Source of the DNA: Beroe forskalii
Taxonomy: Eukaryota; Ctenophora; Nuda; Beroida; Beroidae
NCBI GenBank assembly: GCA_011033025.1
Contig: WFMF01000540.1
Span: forward strand, 1 to 64,000
Reading direction: 5' to 3'
DNA: 64,000 bases
Below the pieces are notes generated by a model that saw only the letters and a program-made list of their open reading frames with translations, ran no database searches and had not been told where the DNA came from. The translations under genes and the position numbers were made by a program. How positions within the stretch are numbered: the first letter of the stretch is position 1; each line of letters opens with the position of its first letter. Positions 33,440-44,734 of the stretch are shown here, piece by piece.

Positions 33440-33870
33440 TTAAAAGGGTCAAAAAGCGTCAAAAAGCGTCAAAACGCGACAAAAAGTGCCAAAAGCGCCA
33501 GAAATGAGTTCAAAAATGCGTAAAATCGCGACAAATGGCGCCCAAAAGTGTCAAAATATGCGATAAAATGTGCCAAAAAGTGGCAAAATGTGCCAAAAGA
33601 GCGTCAAAATGCGCCAAAAAAAACGTCAAAATTCGCCAAAAAAACGTCTAAATGCGACAAAAAGGGTCAAAACGCGACAAAACGCGACAAAACACGTCAA
33701 AAGAGTACCCAAAATTGCGTCAAAACGCGACAAAGTGCGTCAAAAACTGTCCAAAAATGCGACGAATTGTGCCAGACTATGTCAGAATGGTGTCAAATAC
33801 AAAAAGTGTCGAAACGCGACAAAAAGTGACAAAAAGCGCCTAGAATGTGCCAAAACATGCAAGAAAAATG
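33440..33870. repeat. Degenerate GCGACAAAA-type repeat
   Basis: Short units such as GTCAAAACGCGACAAAAAGT repeat irregularly (about 9-12 bp) in an AA-rich context. Long Lys/Arg/Gln-rich frames in all three plus frames are artefacts of the repeat. Confidence 0.85.
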
Positions 33871-33961
33871 ACAAACTGAAAATGTCGCCGTCCCCCTAGA
33901 AATGGGGGGTGTATAGACTGGCATCCTGATGATTGTCCCTTTCAACATATATTTGTTGTTC

Positions 33962-35215
33962 TCCCATTGCTTGACACCGGTGTCAGCCCATTGCTTGACA
34001 CCGGTGTCAACCCATTGTTTGACACCGGTGTCAACCCATTGTTTGACACCGGTGTCAGCCCATTGCTTGACACCGGTGTAAGCCCATTGCTTGACACCGG
34101 TGTCAGCCCATTGCTTGACACCGGTGTTAGCCCATTGCTTGACACCGGTGTAAGACCATTGCTTGACACCGGTTTCAGTCCATTGCTTGACACCGTATCC
34201 TCCCATTGCTTGACACCGGTGTCCTCCCGTTGCTTGACACCGGTGTCCTCCCGTTGCTTGACACCGGTGTCCTCCCATTGTTTGACACCGGTGTCAGCCC
34301 ATTGCTCGACACCGGTGTCCTTCCGTTGCTTGACACCGATGTCAGCCCATTGCTTGACACCGATATCCTCCCATTGCTTGACACCGGTATCCTCCCATTG
34401 CTTGACACCGGTGTCGGCCCATTGCTTGACACCGGTTTCAGCCCATTGCTTGACACCGGTGTCAACCCATTGCTCGACACCGGTGTCCTTCCGTTGCTTG
34501 ACACCGATGTCAGCCCATTGCTTGACACCGATATCCTCCCATTGCTTGACACCGGTGTCAGCCCATTGCTCGACACCGGTGTCCTTCCGTTGCTTGACAC
34601 CGATATCCTCCCATTGCTTGACACCGGTATCCTCCCATTGCTTGACACCGGTGTCAGCCCATTGCTCGACACCGGTGTCCTCCCGTTGCTTGACACCGGT
34701 CTCAGCCCATTGCTTGACACCGGTTTCAGCCCAACGCTTAACACCGGTGTCAGCAAATTACCTGACACCGGCATCCCCCCATTGCTTGACACCGGTGTCC
34801 TCCCATTGCTTGACACCGGTGTCCTCCCATTGCTTGACACCGGTGTCCTCCCATTGCTTGACACTGCTGTCAGCCCATCGCTTAACACCGGTGTAAGTCA
34901 ATTGCTTGACACCAGTGTCAGTACATTGCTTGACACTGGTAGTAAATACTTGGCACCCGTGTCAACTAAAAGATGGCTCCGGTGTCAACTGAATGGTAGA
35001 AACCGGTTTCAACTTAACAATTGACAGTGGTGTCAACTTAATACTTGACAATGGTGTCAACAAAATGCTTGAAACCGGTTTCAGTTTAATACATGATCCT
35101 GACATTGGTTTCAACTTTACAATTGGCACTGGTCTCAAATTAAAACTTGACAGTGGTGTCAAATGGACGCATGGCACCCGTGTCCACTAAATGCTTGACA
35201 CTGGTGTCAGTGTAA
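33962..35215. repeat. 24-bp palindrome-bearing minisatellite
   Basis: The unit CCCATTGCTTGACACCGGTG plus TCAG repeats roughly 40 times up to about 34935, then decays to 35215. Each unit carries the 14-bp perfect palindrome TGACACCGGTGTCA. Because 24 is a multiple of three and the unit lacks stops, long frames appear on both strands (for example 33967-34896). They encode only the repeat and are not credible genes. Confidence 0.97.
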
Positions 35216-35679
35216 CTGTCAATGCTCTAAATGAGCATAGGATACACAATACACAGTATAAAATGTTTGCTTGCCCAGACTACATTCGTCTTACGTATAT
35301 GGTGTTGATAGGGCCAATGATATGAAAGGAACATACATTAAAATGTGACAATAAATGTGTCAATTAGGTAACAAAACTTTGAGAAATGCCCGGTGCTAAG
35401 TATTATACGTCATTCAGCCACGCAAAAGGTAGAGTAAAAATATCAATATTTGAGCGTGATGTAATGGTAATTGTTTAAAATGACATAATCAAGACATTTG
35501 GATCGCTTGTTTTAAAGTATTGAGAAAAAAGGCTTACACGGCAATTATATTACACTACGAATATTTTGAGAATTTAAGGCTCAAATATTAAACAAAGAAG
35601 ACAGGACGTCAAAGAATAAGTCTAAGACCAAGTCCTCCCTAAATTAGACTTTCACTGTCCAACTCCTCCCTAAACTAAC
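35216..35679. other. Tract beyond the last visible AP-2 alpha exon
   Basis: No exon is visible on either strand. The next AP-2 alpha exon would be expected here or further left, but nothing matching it was found down to about 26 kb. Confidence 0.4.
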
Positions 35680-38600
35680 CAGTTCTTCCCTGATAGAGTA
35701 GTCAGCTTTCTCCAGATAAGACAGCAACTCGGCCACTATTTCCTCTGCTTGTTCTCTATCACACATTGCGTAGAGCAGGTCAACTGCACGCTGCCGTACA
35801 GACAAATCACGCTCATTCTGAAATGATGTGAGACAGATCACGCTCATTCTGAAACAGTAATACAGAAAGCATTATCCAATAGATCCCCTCATTCTGAAAT
35901 AGTTTGTGGTTCATTCGCTATTTTTCCGAGTCAAAGATTCCCTCATAATTACTTATTTTGGTCAGCTGTCATGAGCCTCATGAGCCTCATGATCCAGCCA
36001 TCCAGGTCATCCAAACAACAGCAAATAAAAAATTGTCGCTAGGAATCAATTCCTAAGATCTGCCTAACGTTGAAATGGTTGCTGGCTCGGGAAGGGTCGT
36101 AAATTATCAAGCGCGTGTGTGTCAGTATGTTTCTAAATTAGACACATCTAGTTCCACGCGCCTAGATTAATTCAGTCAATGATTTGGTGTCGAATTACAC
36201 AGCTGCAAGCGTGTACAATCTTTAGAAGTTTTGGAGGTTACTGCATCAAGTTTAAGTCAGCTGTTATACACGAGAAAAATAGAGGCAGAAATGAAGCCTG
36301 CCATTCTTGTGCAATACTTACTTACTTATAGCTCCGTTTGCAAAATGTATGTATGTTCAAGGTAACGATGTGTGGTTAATATAATAAACTATCAAAAAGT
36401 TAAATGAACACTGTGCAGCATTAAATGTACAATATAAATGTACAGTATCTAACTGTAACACATCGAAATACAATGTATTACCAACACAATACATTTTATA
36501 CATTATAAAACACTTAACCGACCTTGAGGGCCTGAACGACGGTTTCCTGATGCTTCATCACCGCTTTCCTACTGAAATCTGATATCGCTAACTTCGTTAA
36601 GCTTTCCAGCGCCAAATACCTGAAATACCATCATTCACTCGATCTGGGCTAATGGGGAATCGACATAAAGGCCTCCCTTGTAACAGATAAATTGTGAATG
36701 TGGTCAAAAGCAATACATGTCTGAGCCCCAATGCAACAAGAAGTTTTAGGAACTGTCCATTCTAAGACCAATCAAGTATTTCCCATATTGCTCATGGAAC
36801 ATTTTCTTTCCTTGGATGCAGAAAACCCTGATTTCTATAAGATTTTCCTGGTTTAGCAGAAACTTTACAAACTTTAGGTGGACCTAACAATTATAACATT
36901 AACCCAATCTTAGAACTGTAAAATTATCACTTTTCAGCGATTATGGCCATGACTGGGCCGAAAACTCACTAAAAAGGTATAATTATAGTGTGCTTGTGTA
37001 ATGTACAAAGCACAATGTATCGTAGAACAAAACATAGAAAAGATGTCGTATTTTTGGTGGAATACAAGTGAATAGTAGCAATGGGCCAGGGTTCCAGCCA
37101 AGGACTAAACCTATGCTAAGAGCATTAGAGCACACGTGCAATGAAATACGGTGTGCACAAACCAAGGCTTGCACTTAGTCCTCGTTACTGTGCTAAAAAG
37201 CTTTCATTCACGAAAACATTTTCAAGTGACATATAATGTGAGGTTTATTAAGTTTGTGCGAGAAAATTTCTCATGCCATTAACAAGTTTAATATGAGCGG
37301 CGTATCAGTTACCCGTAGGATCCCTAAAATCTAAACCGACATGACATATTGACCAATAAGTGCACGAGCTTGCGGTCAAAACGTGCGCTGATTGGCCAAT
37401 GTAGTGTACTCCATCTCCCTGAATGCTTTAACGAACTTACAGCGCACACAATGTCATTACGTAGGTGACTGCTGCACCAGGACCACTTAGTTCTTTTAAA
37501 GTGTAACCATTTGAATATATATTATATTTGCTATTTAATTTCTCACCTTAAATTAGTCTCTTTAGAGTTGAGGAAACCACCAAGGAGGTTGCAGGATCGT
37601 ACCATCAGTGCGGCGTCACTGAAATGGTTATGTATAGAGTTATTGTAACGACAAATAAAGAAATCACTTATGCCTCGGAAATTATCAGCACAACACCTAT
37701 AAGAGCGAGATGATGCTATTACTTTGCGTCACTGAAATAAAAGGATTTAATGTTAGGTATAAGGGCAGATAAGGTGCGCATCACAAGATGCGTCATGCTG
37801 TAGAACTATTATACTAGGCCCCTTATTGTACTAACAGGCCTGTGGTCGAGGGTTGCACTTTATATTGTAGTTTTACGTCAGGTGTGACCTAACATTTCGC
37901 AAGAAAAATACTTGGAGTTGTTTTTTACTGATAGTGATAGTTTACCCGCAAAAATGCGCGATACCTCATCAAATAATGCTTTCATTGCAACCACGCACAA
38001 AAATATCGAGGCCAGCGTCATCAATATAATCTCTGGTTCTATGTTTCTGAAACCAGTGGACGCCTTGCATGCCCGGACAGTAGCGTGACAAAACTCGGTA
38101 ATATTTAGAAAACAACCCGGTCTCAGACAGGTGTAAGGGATATCGGGTTACCATACACAGTGGTTACAGTTTGGTGGTTACAGTGTAGCGGTTAAGTGTG
38201 TCTGGTTAGGTAAGATTACTTGATATATACCATCATATATCAGCCAAATGGTGACCCTTCAGAGGACTATGTGAGGGTATTGTCACATGACACACTAAAC
38301 TGATCAAGAGGTTATAAATAACATACAGTGGTTGTTCCATCCGTACAGTGACAGCAAAGTTTTTTTCATTTAAGCTGGTTTTATGATTTTCCACAGAAAT
38401 CCAAACAGAATTGGAGCTAGTTTTATCTTGTTTTGTAAATAAGCAGAAATGAAGAGCTTAGAGCTTTTAGACGTCAGTCACCAAGTTGCATTGTTGCAAT
38501 ATGAAAAGATGGTATCAATGTAATCATCAAATTGTATTGTAAAACGAGGAGTTTTAAAGTACTAAAGTAAAGCATTCTACACACGCACCTATCGTAATGT

Positions 38601-41600
38601 ATGATGAGGTTGATAGCCTCGAATAGAACAGCATTCTTAGCATTCGTGTGCTGAATCTTCTTACTCTTCGGAGGATCGGTAGCCCGGTTTAGAATGGCTT
38701 CAAGAGACTCTTTCAACCTCTCGTGGACACTGCTGTCGTCTGTGGAAAGGAGATGTTAAGGTTATATAAAACAAGATTTTATATTGAAGAAACAAAAGAT
38801 AAAGCATAAAACATGTGAATAATTAAAAAGAAATCATACAAAAGTTACAAGCACAATTTTCATGCAGGATAAACCACACATGAGAGCGATTTCTTTGAAA
38901 TTGTAACGGATAACTGTGTTCAGTAACACTAAGATGACGTTCATCTGATTGGCCGTAGGATTGAAGGAGTCTGAGTAACTTGACGCTAAGCCAAGGGGCT
39001 GCAATGAAGTAGTACATGTAGTCCTTTTAGATCGGTACTCGATACAATCTGAAGACAGATAACGATTCAGATCATAACATCAGTAAAGGCTGAATTTGCA
39101 AGTGAAGGCTGAATTTGGAAACAATGCTGCATTACAGCTCATTTATCAAAATGAAGGTTCAAAACCTTGCTTTGACAAAATGAATGATGAAATGAATGAT
39201 GAATTAAAGAAGCCGATAGTTCATTGTACATTTGAACCCGTCCATAGAGGTCCATGTGAGGGTCATTTCTATATTAAATACCGCAGCCTAGTTTCTGTAA
39301 TGAATCGTGTAAAACGGGCGGTTCAAATGTACCAGAAATGTTGGAGAACCAAATTGGACGTGTATCAAGTTTCTGGCAATTTACAGCGACGTACATATAT
39401 CCAGTAGCAGGGCACTTTATGAACATTTAATAACCAGGAGTACAGTATAATAAATAGGCGAATTGATTAAAGCACTTCACAATGATAAACCATAGCATTG
39501 TCGTCACTATCAACTGCATATGATCAGCGCTTGTTATATTCCTACATAATGACCGTAGTCAGGCCCCAGGGAGACCATTGCTTCAGGAAATATAGAAATT
39601 AGTGCAGGGAACTGGTAGTATCGGTACGTGTATCACAAAGACGGTTACAGGGTACTCTCTGTACAGTGGTGGTACTAATGTATAACATATTATAACAATG
39701 AATATATAGCTAATGTACATTGCACTATCTTTTAATCAGTTAATCGGCATATTTCGTAAACGGTGTACAGGTATGACTGTTTAAATAGGTGTTGCATAGT
39801 TCCCGTATTCACATTGTACATGCTAGGCACAAAACATTCCGAGTTCATACCAAGTGCCTTATTGCTGGGAACAAAGCTCACAGAATACATTGTACCGGCG
39901 GCATGTACATACTCCAGTACAATGTGTTGTGTAATGCCTTATGGTATAGAATATACAGATCTCTCCGTATTCCCAGAGAACAATGTATGTGTGACGTGTT
40001 TTTGTATGTATGTATGTGTGTATACAAACATCCAGCACTGATCGCGGTGCTGAATCTTGTACCACTTATAACAACACTCTGTCACCTTTCATAATGCTGT
40101 ACCAGTACATCATGAGCCACGATTTTAGTGCTCAGATCTGAGCGTCACAGACAGCAGAGCGAGTTAAATATGATTTCCGTGCGTTATGATTTTCTGCTCT
40201 AAATGAGCGTTTAAAAGTTGTCTACGCTTTAACATGAGATTATAATTATAAACAGAACTGTACGTTTATGATGGAGTTCCTACTATCCGTGCTATTTTAA
40301 AGAAACGTTTTAATATAAACGTTTGTGTTCTCACTGGCAACATTCCACATAATCACATGACGGCTCAGACAACCTAAGTTGTAATGGTTAAACAACGTTC
40401 AGTTTACAAATATGAAATCTTACCCTGGATAATCGCGAAACAGCAAGAGAAACGCAGTTCTTGTATTCTTCAGGGCTGGCAGTTACCAGGGCTTGAATCA
40501 AGCTGCACGCAGACGTTACTACACCCTGTAAGGATGTAGAATGTACTGAGGAAAACAAGAGAAACGTACAATGTGTTATAACAATATGTTATTATTGTTT
40601 CCATTGTGTTATTAGTATAAGGATGGGGGTTGTACTATTCCTTCTGAATAATGAATGATAATTGATAACTATACCAGGTTATTCTAAGAATATCAGTGAT
40701 CTTTATTCAAAAAAGAATTTATGGCCTTGGTCTGCTTAGTACCAAAACCACCTATATTATCATATTATCTAAAGTGGACTGAAAGATCTGCTATCTGTGA
40801 CTTACCAAGTGCTGGTCTGAAAGGAGGGCAATGAGCCTACTGCTTAGCTCTGAGTGGACGAATTTGTCGGGTTTTAACTCGAATAGTCTCAGCAGACAGA
40901 GAGCAGCGCATTTCTTCACACCATGCAGTGTGTCTCTGAAAATGGGGGAGGTGAGAAACTTAGAATTTGACTTTCCTTTCAACAAAGTGTAACACAATAG
41001 AGATACAATTGAGAAACAATTGGAAAATTAAATGGCACAATGCCCAGCAATGCCTTCACATTGTTGGCTGACTGAAATCTTGGAATGACCAAAGACTCAC
41101 GGAGAAGTGAGTATCCTTGGAACTTCATCACCAATTTCCTCAGCCATCTCTGGAGTTCCGATGTTAGCAATGCATGTGAGAGCCAGGCAGATGTGCACAG
41201 CTTCCTTGCTGTTCAAATCGTTCTTGATTGCTTCAATGACCAATTTATAAAGGTCATTTGAATGATGCATCATAACAGATATGAAGAGGTATCCCTGTTG
41301 AAGTTGTACTTTGTGAATGTATTGAAATTGCTCTCAAATAAGACCAAGTAAAATTTCAACTATAATAGTTATTAACCATGATAATTTAAATTTCATGCTT
41401 TCAATGAATACCACAAAAACTATCATAGCTCATCAAAGTAAAAAAAGAAGAAATGTTAAGCTTTTAGTACTTATCTACGAACAATTTGCTTCTCTGTATA
41501 CTTGTTGGATGCCAGGAGGTCAACTGCCTCCATATGTCCAAAGTCAACATCATTCCCTAACAAAAATATGAAGAGGAGCTTGCAGACATACTTTTTCTTC

Positions 41601-44225
41601 TGATACCCATCTAACTGTTTATCCCCTGTTGATAATTTTTCAGACAGTTAATTAAAAAAAAAGGTAATCAATGGTCAAAAAGCAGCCAGCTCATGATTAT
41701 CTAAAGAATTATACATTATTGAGGTCATAATAAAATTGATTGATAAATCTAATTAATCAGGGGGGGGTCCACCGGCCAACGGCCAACGGCCAATTGGCCG
41801 AAATTGGAAATTTTTTAGACGGTTGGCCGGTTGGCCGTTTTTCTATTTTTGATATTTACCGCTCTTCAGGGGGGTGCAATCAAAAAACTACCAGAGAGAA
41901 AGTTGCTTGTTATAGTTCTAAAAACACACCTGAGTACATTTGAAGACACTTATTATCGAAATTATGAAAAAATGTGAAGTTAAAGATAATTAAGCTCATT
42001 TTCGTAGTCTAGTACTTTTGGCAACTCATAGACCTGGATCATCCTACTGTTAAAGTCTCAATAGGTTCACCTCGAGGTATTGAATATCCCCAAGTGCCCA
42101 GGAAAGTATTGGAGTGCCCTGTTAGGAATCACTCACCCTGATATTGTCATTAGACTATTGGAGCTAACGTTGGCTTCCCAGAATTCTGTCAACCCCAAGG
42201 CTCTGCTACCATTGAAATCCACTCCTGCTCCCCACTTCCGGGACCTTTTCACCACTAATATCACCTTTCAACAACTAATATTACCTTCTAAAACAGCATT
42301 GCTTTCTACTGAACCCCTGCTGACCCCCTGCAGACCCCGTACTGATCCCCTGCTGACTCCCTGGTGAACCCCTACTGCCCCCCCTGCTGACCCCCTTTGT
42401 GAACCCCTAATGACCACCTGCTGACTCCCTGGTGAACTCCTACTGACCCCCTGCTGACCCCTGCAGCGCAGACCACCTGGTGAACCCTTACAGACTCCTA
42501 CTGAACCCCTGCTGACCACATACTGACCCCTACTGACCCTCTGGTGAACCCCTGATGATCCCCTGCTGACCCATTACTGACCCACTACTGACTCCCCTGG
42601 TGAACTCCTACTAACCCCTGCTGAGTGCTGACCCTGGGTGAACCCCTGCTGACCTCCTACTGACCCCCACTAACCCCCTGGAGAAACCCCAACTGACCTC
42701 CCTGGTAACTCCCTGGCGAACTCCAACTGACCCCTGCTGACCCTCTACTGACACCCTAGTGAACCCCTACTGACCTGGTGAAATCCTACAGTTGAACCCC
42801 TGCTGACCCCATAATGAGATACCTCTACTGAACCCCAGGTGAACCCCTATTGAATCCCTGCTGAGTCAGCAGGATTCAATAGGGGTTCACCTGGGAGTCA
42901 GCAGGGTTCAGTATGGGTCAGTCGGAGTTCACCAGGAGCTCTTACTGACTCTTACTGACTCCCTGCTGACCCCTTACTGCAGTAAGGGGTCAGCAGGGAG
43001 TCAGTAAGAGCTCACCTGGTGTCAGCAGGGGTTCAGTAGGAGTTCACCTGGGAGTCAGCAGTGACTCCCCAGGTGAACTCCTACTAACCCTGCTGACCCT
43101 CACTAACCGCTACTGACCCCCACTAACCCCTAGTGACCCCCCTGGCGATCCCCACTACCCCTGCCATCTGGCGACCCCACTATCCCCCTGGTGACTCCCT
43201 ATTGAACCCCTGCTCACTGCTGGCCTGCTGAACCCCTGCCATGCTGACCCCTGGTAAAACCCTACTGAAAACTTTCTGATCATTGTTTCGAGACTTGTCA
43301 TGAGTGATTTTGAACATATAAAACACTTAAAATTTCAATTTGCCTTATCATGTCTTATCATGACTCTTCAGTCATCACGTGTCAATGACCAGATGCCCTC
43401 AACAGTCAACAGCTAAGCACACCAAAATACCAATAGCAACTTTCAAAATTCTTACTTTCTTTGATTTTGGCAACATTCAAAACAACATTTTATAAAATTT
43501 ATGGAGCTTGAGCCTTCTTCAAGCATAAGGGCAAAAGTTTGATTGTTTCAACGACCTCAATTGACACATTTGACACCCCCACCAATCAAATTAAGCGGGA
43601 AAATGTCGGTTATAGAAATTGTAACAACTTTTTCTCTCACAACTTTCAACTAAAATGCTTCTGGCCGAAAGCAGGGGTAAAAAACGAAAAAACGGCCAAC
43701 CGGCCAACGGCCAATTGGCCGAAATGGCAAATTTTTAAGACGGTTGGCCGTTGGCCGGTGGACCCCCCCCTAATCAACAAATGTTATATCTTCATCTGTA
43801 ATGAGAACTTGAAAAGACTAATTTCATTGTGATTCATTGTAATGGATATTGAAAATATTAACCTTTAAATTTTGATCGAATGTTAGCAAGTTCTTTATTT
43901 ATTCTTTTCTTTTCTTGTTCTCTTGACTTACCTGAAGTTAAAAGTGGTTGAATAAATAAACACACAGCAAAGTTTTGGTTAACATCTCTGCAGTAGAAAT
44001 GGGAATAGAAATAGAACTGTATTTGAATTTAAATTGGAGTTGATTTACACAATCTATAACTTACAAAGATAATGCAGAACTTATTGAGTCAGCATATTTA
44101 TCATATTTATGATTATGTGTTATACTTTAGTGAGTCATGAAAAGGAAGAAAATTAATTACTCACAGTTTCTAATGTCTGCTATAAATACTGCCAAACCAC
44201 GCATAGAATCCCCAGTGCGAGGCAT
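35680..44225 (-). CDS. AP2A: AP-2 adaptor alpha subunit, N-terminal 11 exons (incomplete, one frameshift)
   Basis: Alpha-adaptin is the large subunit of the clathrin adaptor AP-2 at the plasma membrane. Exons on the minus strand are 44225-44165, 43931-43863, 41625-41483, 41294-41101, 40935-40806, 40525-40424, 39048-38939, 38739-38589, 37618-37547, 36619-36523 and 35817-35680, with phases that join. The encoded 422 residues match the alpha trunk solenoid: [14 protein letters not shown], the basic lipid-binding stretch [75 protein letters not shown] and [15 protein letters not shown]. Exon 7 has one extra base (about 39023-39028), and its donor (GAAC then GTCATC, 38939) is weak. The rest of the trunk, hinge and ear is missing left of 35680. 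Intron 2 hosts a transposon (41760-43770). Confidence 0.92.
37351..37397. repeat. CCAAT-type hairpin, copy 2 (in AP-2 alpha intron)
   Basis: GACCAATAAGTGCACG pairs with CGTGCGCTGATTGGCC. Upstream TTACCCGTAGGATCC (37309) resembles the outer end of other copies. Confidence 0.65.
41760..43770. mobile_element. 2.0-kb transposon with poly-G inverted ends and 6-bp target duplication
   Basis: It starts GGGGGGGGTCCACCGGCCAA and ends with the mirror-image GGCCGGTGGACCCCCCCC. TAATCA flanks both sides (41754-41759 and 43771-43776). The ends contain clusters of GGCCAACGGCC and GGCCAATTGGCC. The middle is a degenerate CCCCTGCTGAC-type repeat (42300-43270). No transposase is present. It lies in AP-2 alpha intron 2, and a partial copy is at 5159-5400. 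Confidence 0.9.
42300..43270. repeat. CTGCTGACCCC-type minisatellite with an inverted block
   Basis: Degenerate 12-24-bp units (CCCCTGCTGACCCC, TGGTGAACCCCTACTGA) fill the core of the transposon. At about 42860-43060 the orientation flips (GTCAGCAGGGAGTCAGTAAG), producing internal hairpins. Confidence 0.88.
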
Positions 44226-44422
44226 GGCTTTTGGGGAGCTTTAAACTGCTACAGAATCATCATGCAGAGCCCTGTAAGTCCTCAAATTGGGTATGAATTA
44301 GGAAACAAAGTCTACAAAAATTTGTTTGTACAGCAACTATTTCAAGAATGGCAATTGATATGAAGTTGTGTCTTTAATGTGTTCCTTCATGACATCTTAC
44401 TACTTATAATTCTTCCTCATAT

Positions 44423-44423
44423 A

Positions 44424-44474
<51 letters not shown>

Positions 44475-44475
44475 A
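44423..44475. repeat. AAAT microsatellite
   Basis: About 13 tandem copies of a 4-bp unit (ATAA) are followed by ATATATCTGTCTGTCC. It may be the tail of an interspersed repeat covering about 44480-44735 to its right. Confidence 0.9.
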
Positions 44476-44639
44476 TATATATCTGTCTGTCCGGTCTTCC
44501 TTATATATAGCCACAGACCTCTCTCTCTGACACCACTCAGTACCCAATCAAGCATACCGATGATCGGAATGTTCATACGAAAGTACCAGTGACGTTTGAC
44601 ACCACCAGGTATATAGACATCACTTAGAGGTGGGCACAC

Positions 44640-44734
44640 CGATTAAAATAGACCTCATCACTGATAAGAACTACGGTACGAATTGCTGGAGCGAAAAATG
44701 GTGAACGGTGGCCGGAGGCCACGGGCCCTGCTAG
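44640..44734 (+). repeat. Repeat end with GGGCCCTGCTAG
   Basis: GGTGGCCGGAGGCCACGGGC is followed by CCTGCTAG and then T. This is a GC-rich hairpin next to CTAG, similar to the minus-strand ends at 5620 and 7084. It resembles the 3' end of a Helitron, without a coding part. Confidence 0.35.

Noticed and set aside
33540-33900. Overlapping Lys/Gln-rich frames resembling a basic protein
   Set aside because: They appear in three frames at once, as expected from the degenerate GCGACAAAA repeat.
33967-34896. A 309-residue frame (and 237- and 272-residue frames on other frames or strands) across the 34-kb region
   Set aside because: The 24-bp repeat has no stop and a length divisible by three, so all these frames are automatic products of the array, with peptides that only repeat an octapeptide.
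37969-38154. Minus-strand block reading [11 protein letters not shown], considered as AP-2 alpha exon 9
   Set aside because: It lacks a proper acceptor and donor. The block at 37547-37618 has perfect splice sites, correct phase and a better match ([20 protein letters not shown]).
42080-42367. Plus-strand frame ([18 protein letters not shown]) inside the poly-G transposon
   Set aside because: It runs into the CTGACCCC minisatellite, shows no transposase motif, and no matching frame lies in the other copy.
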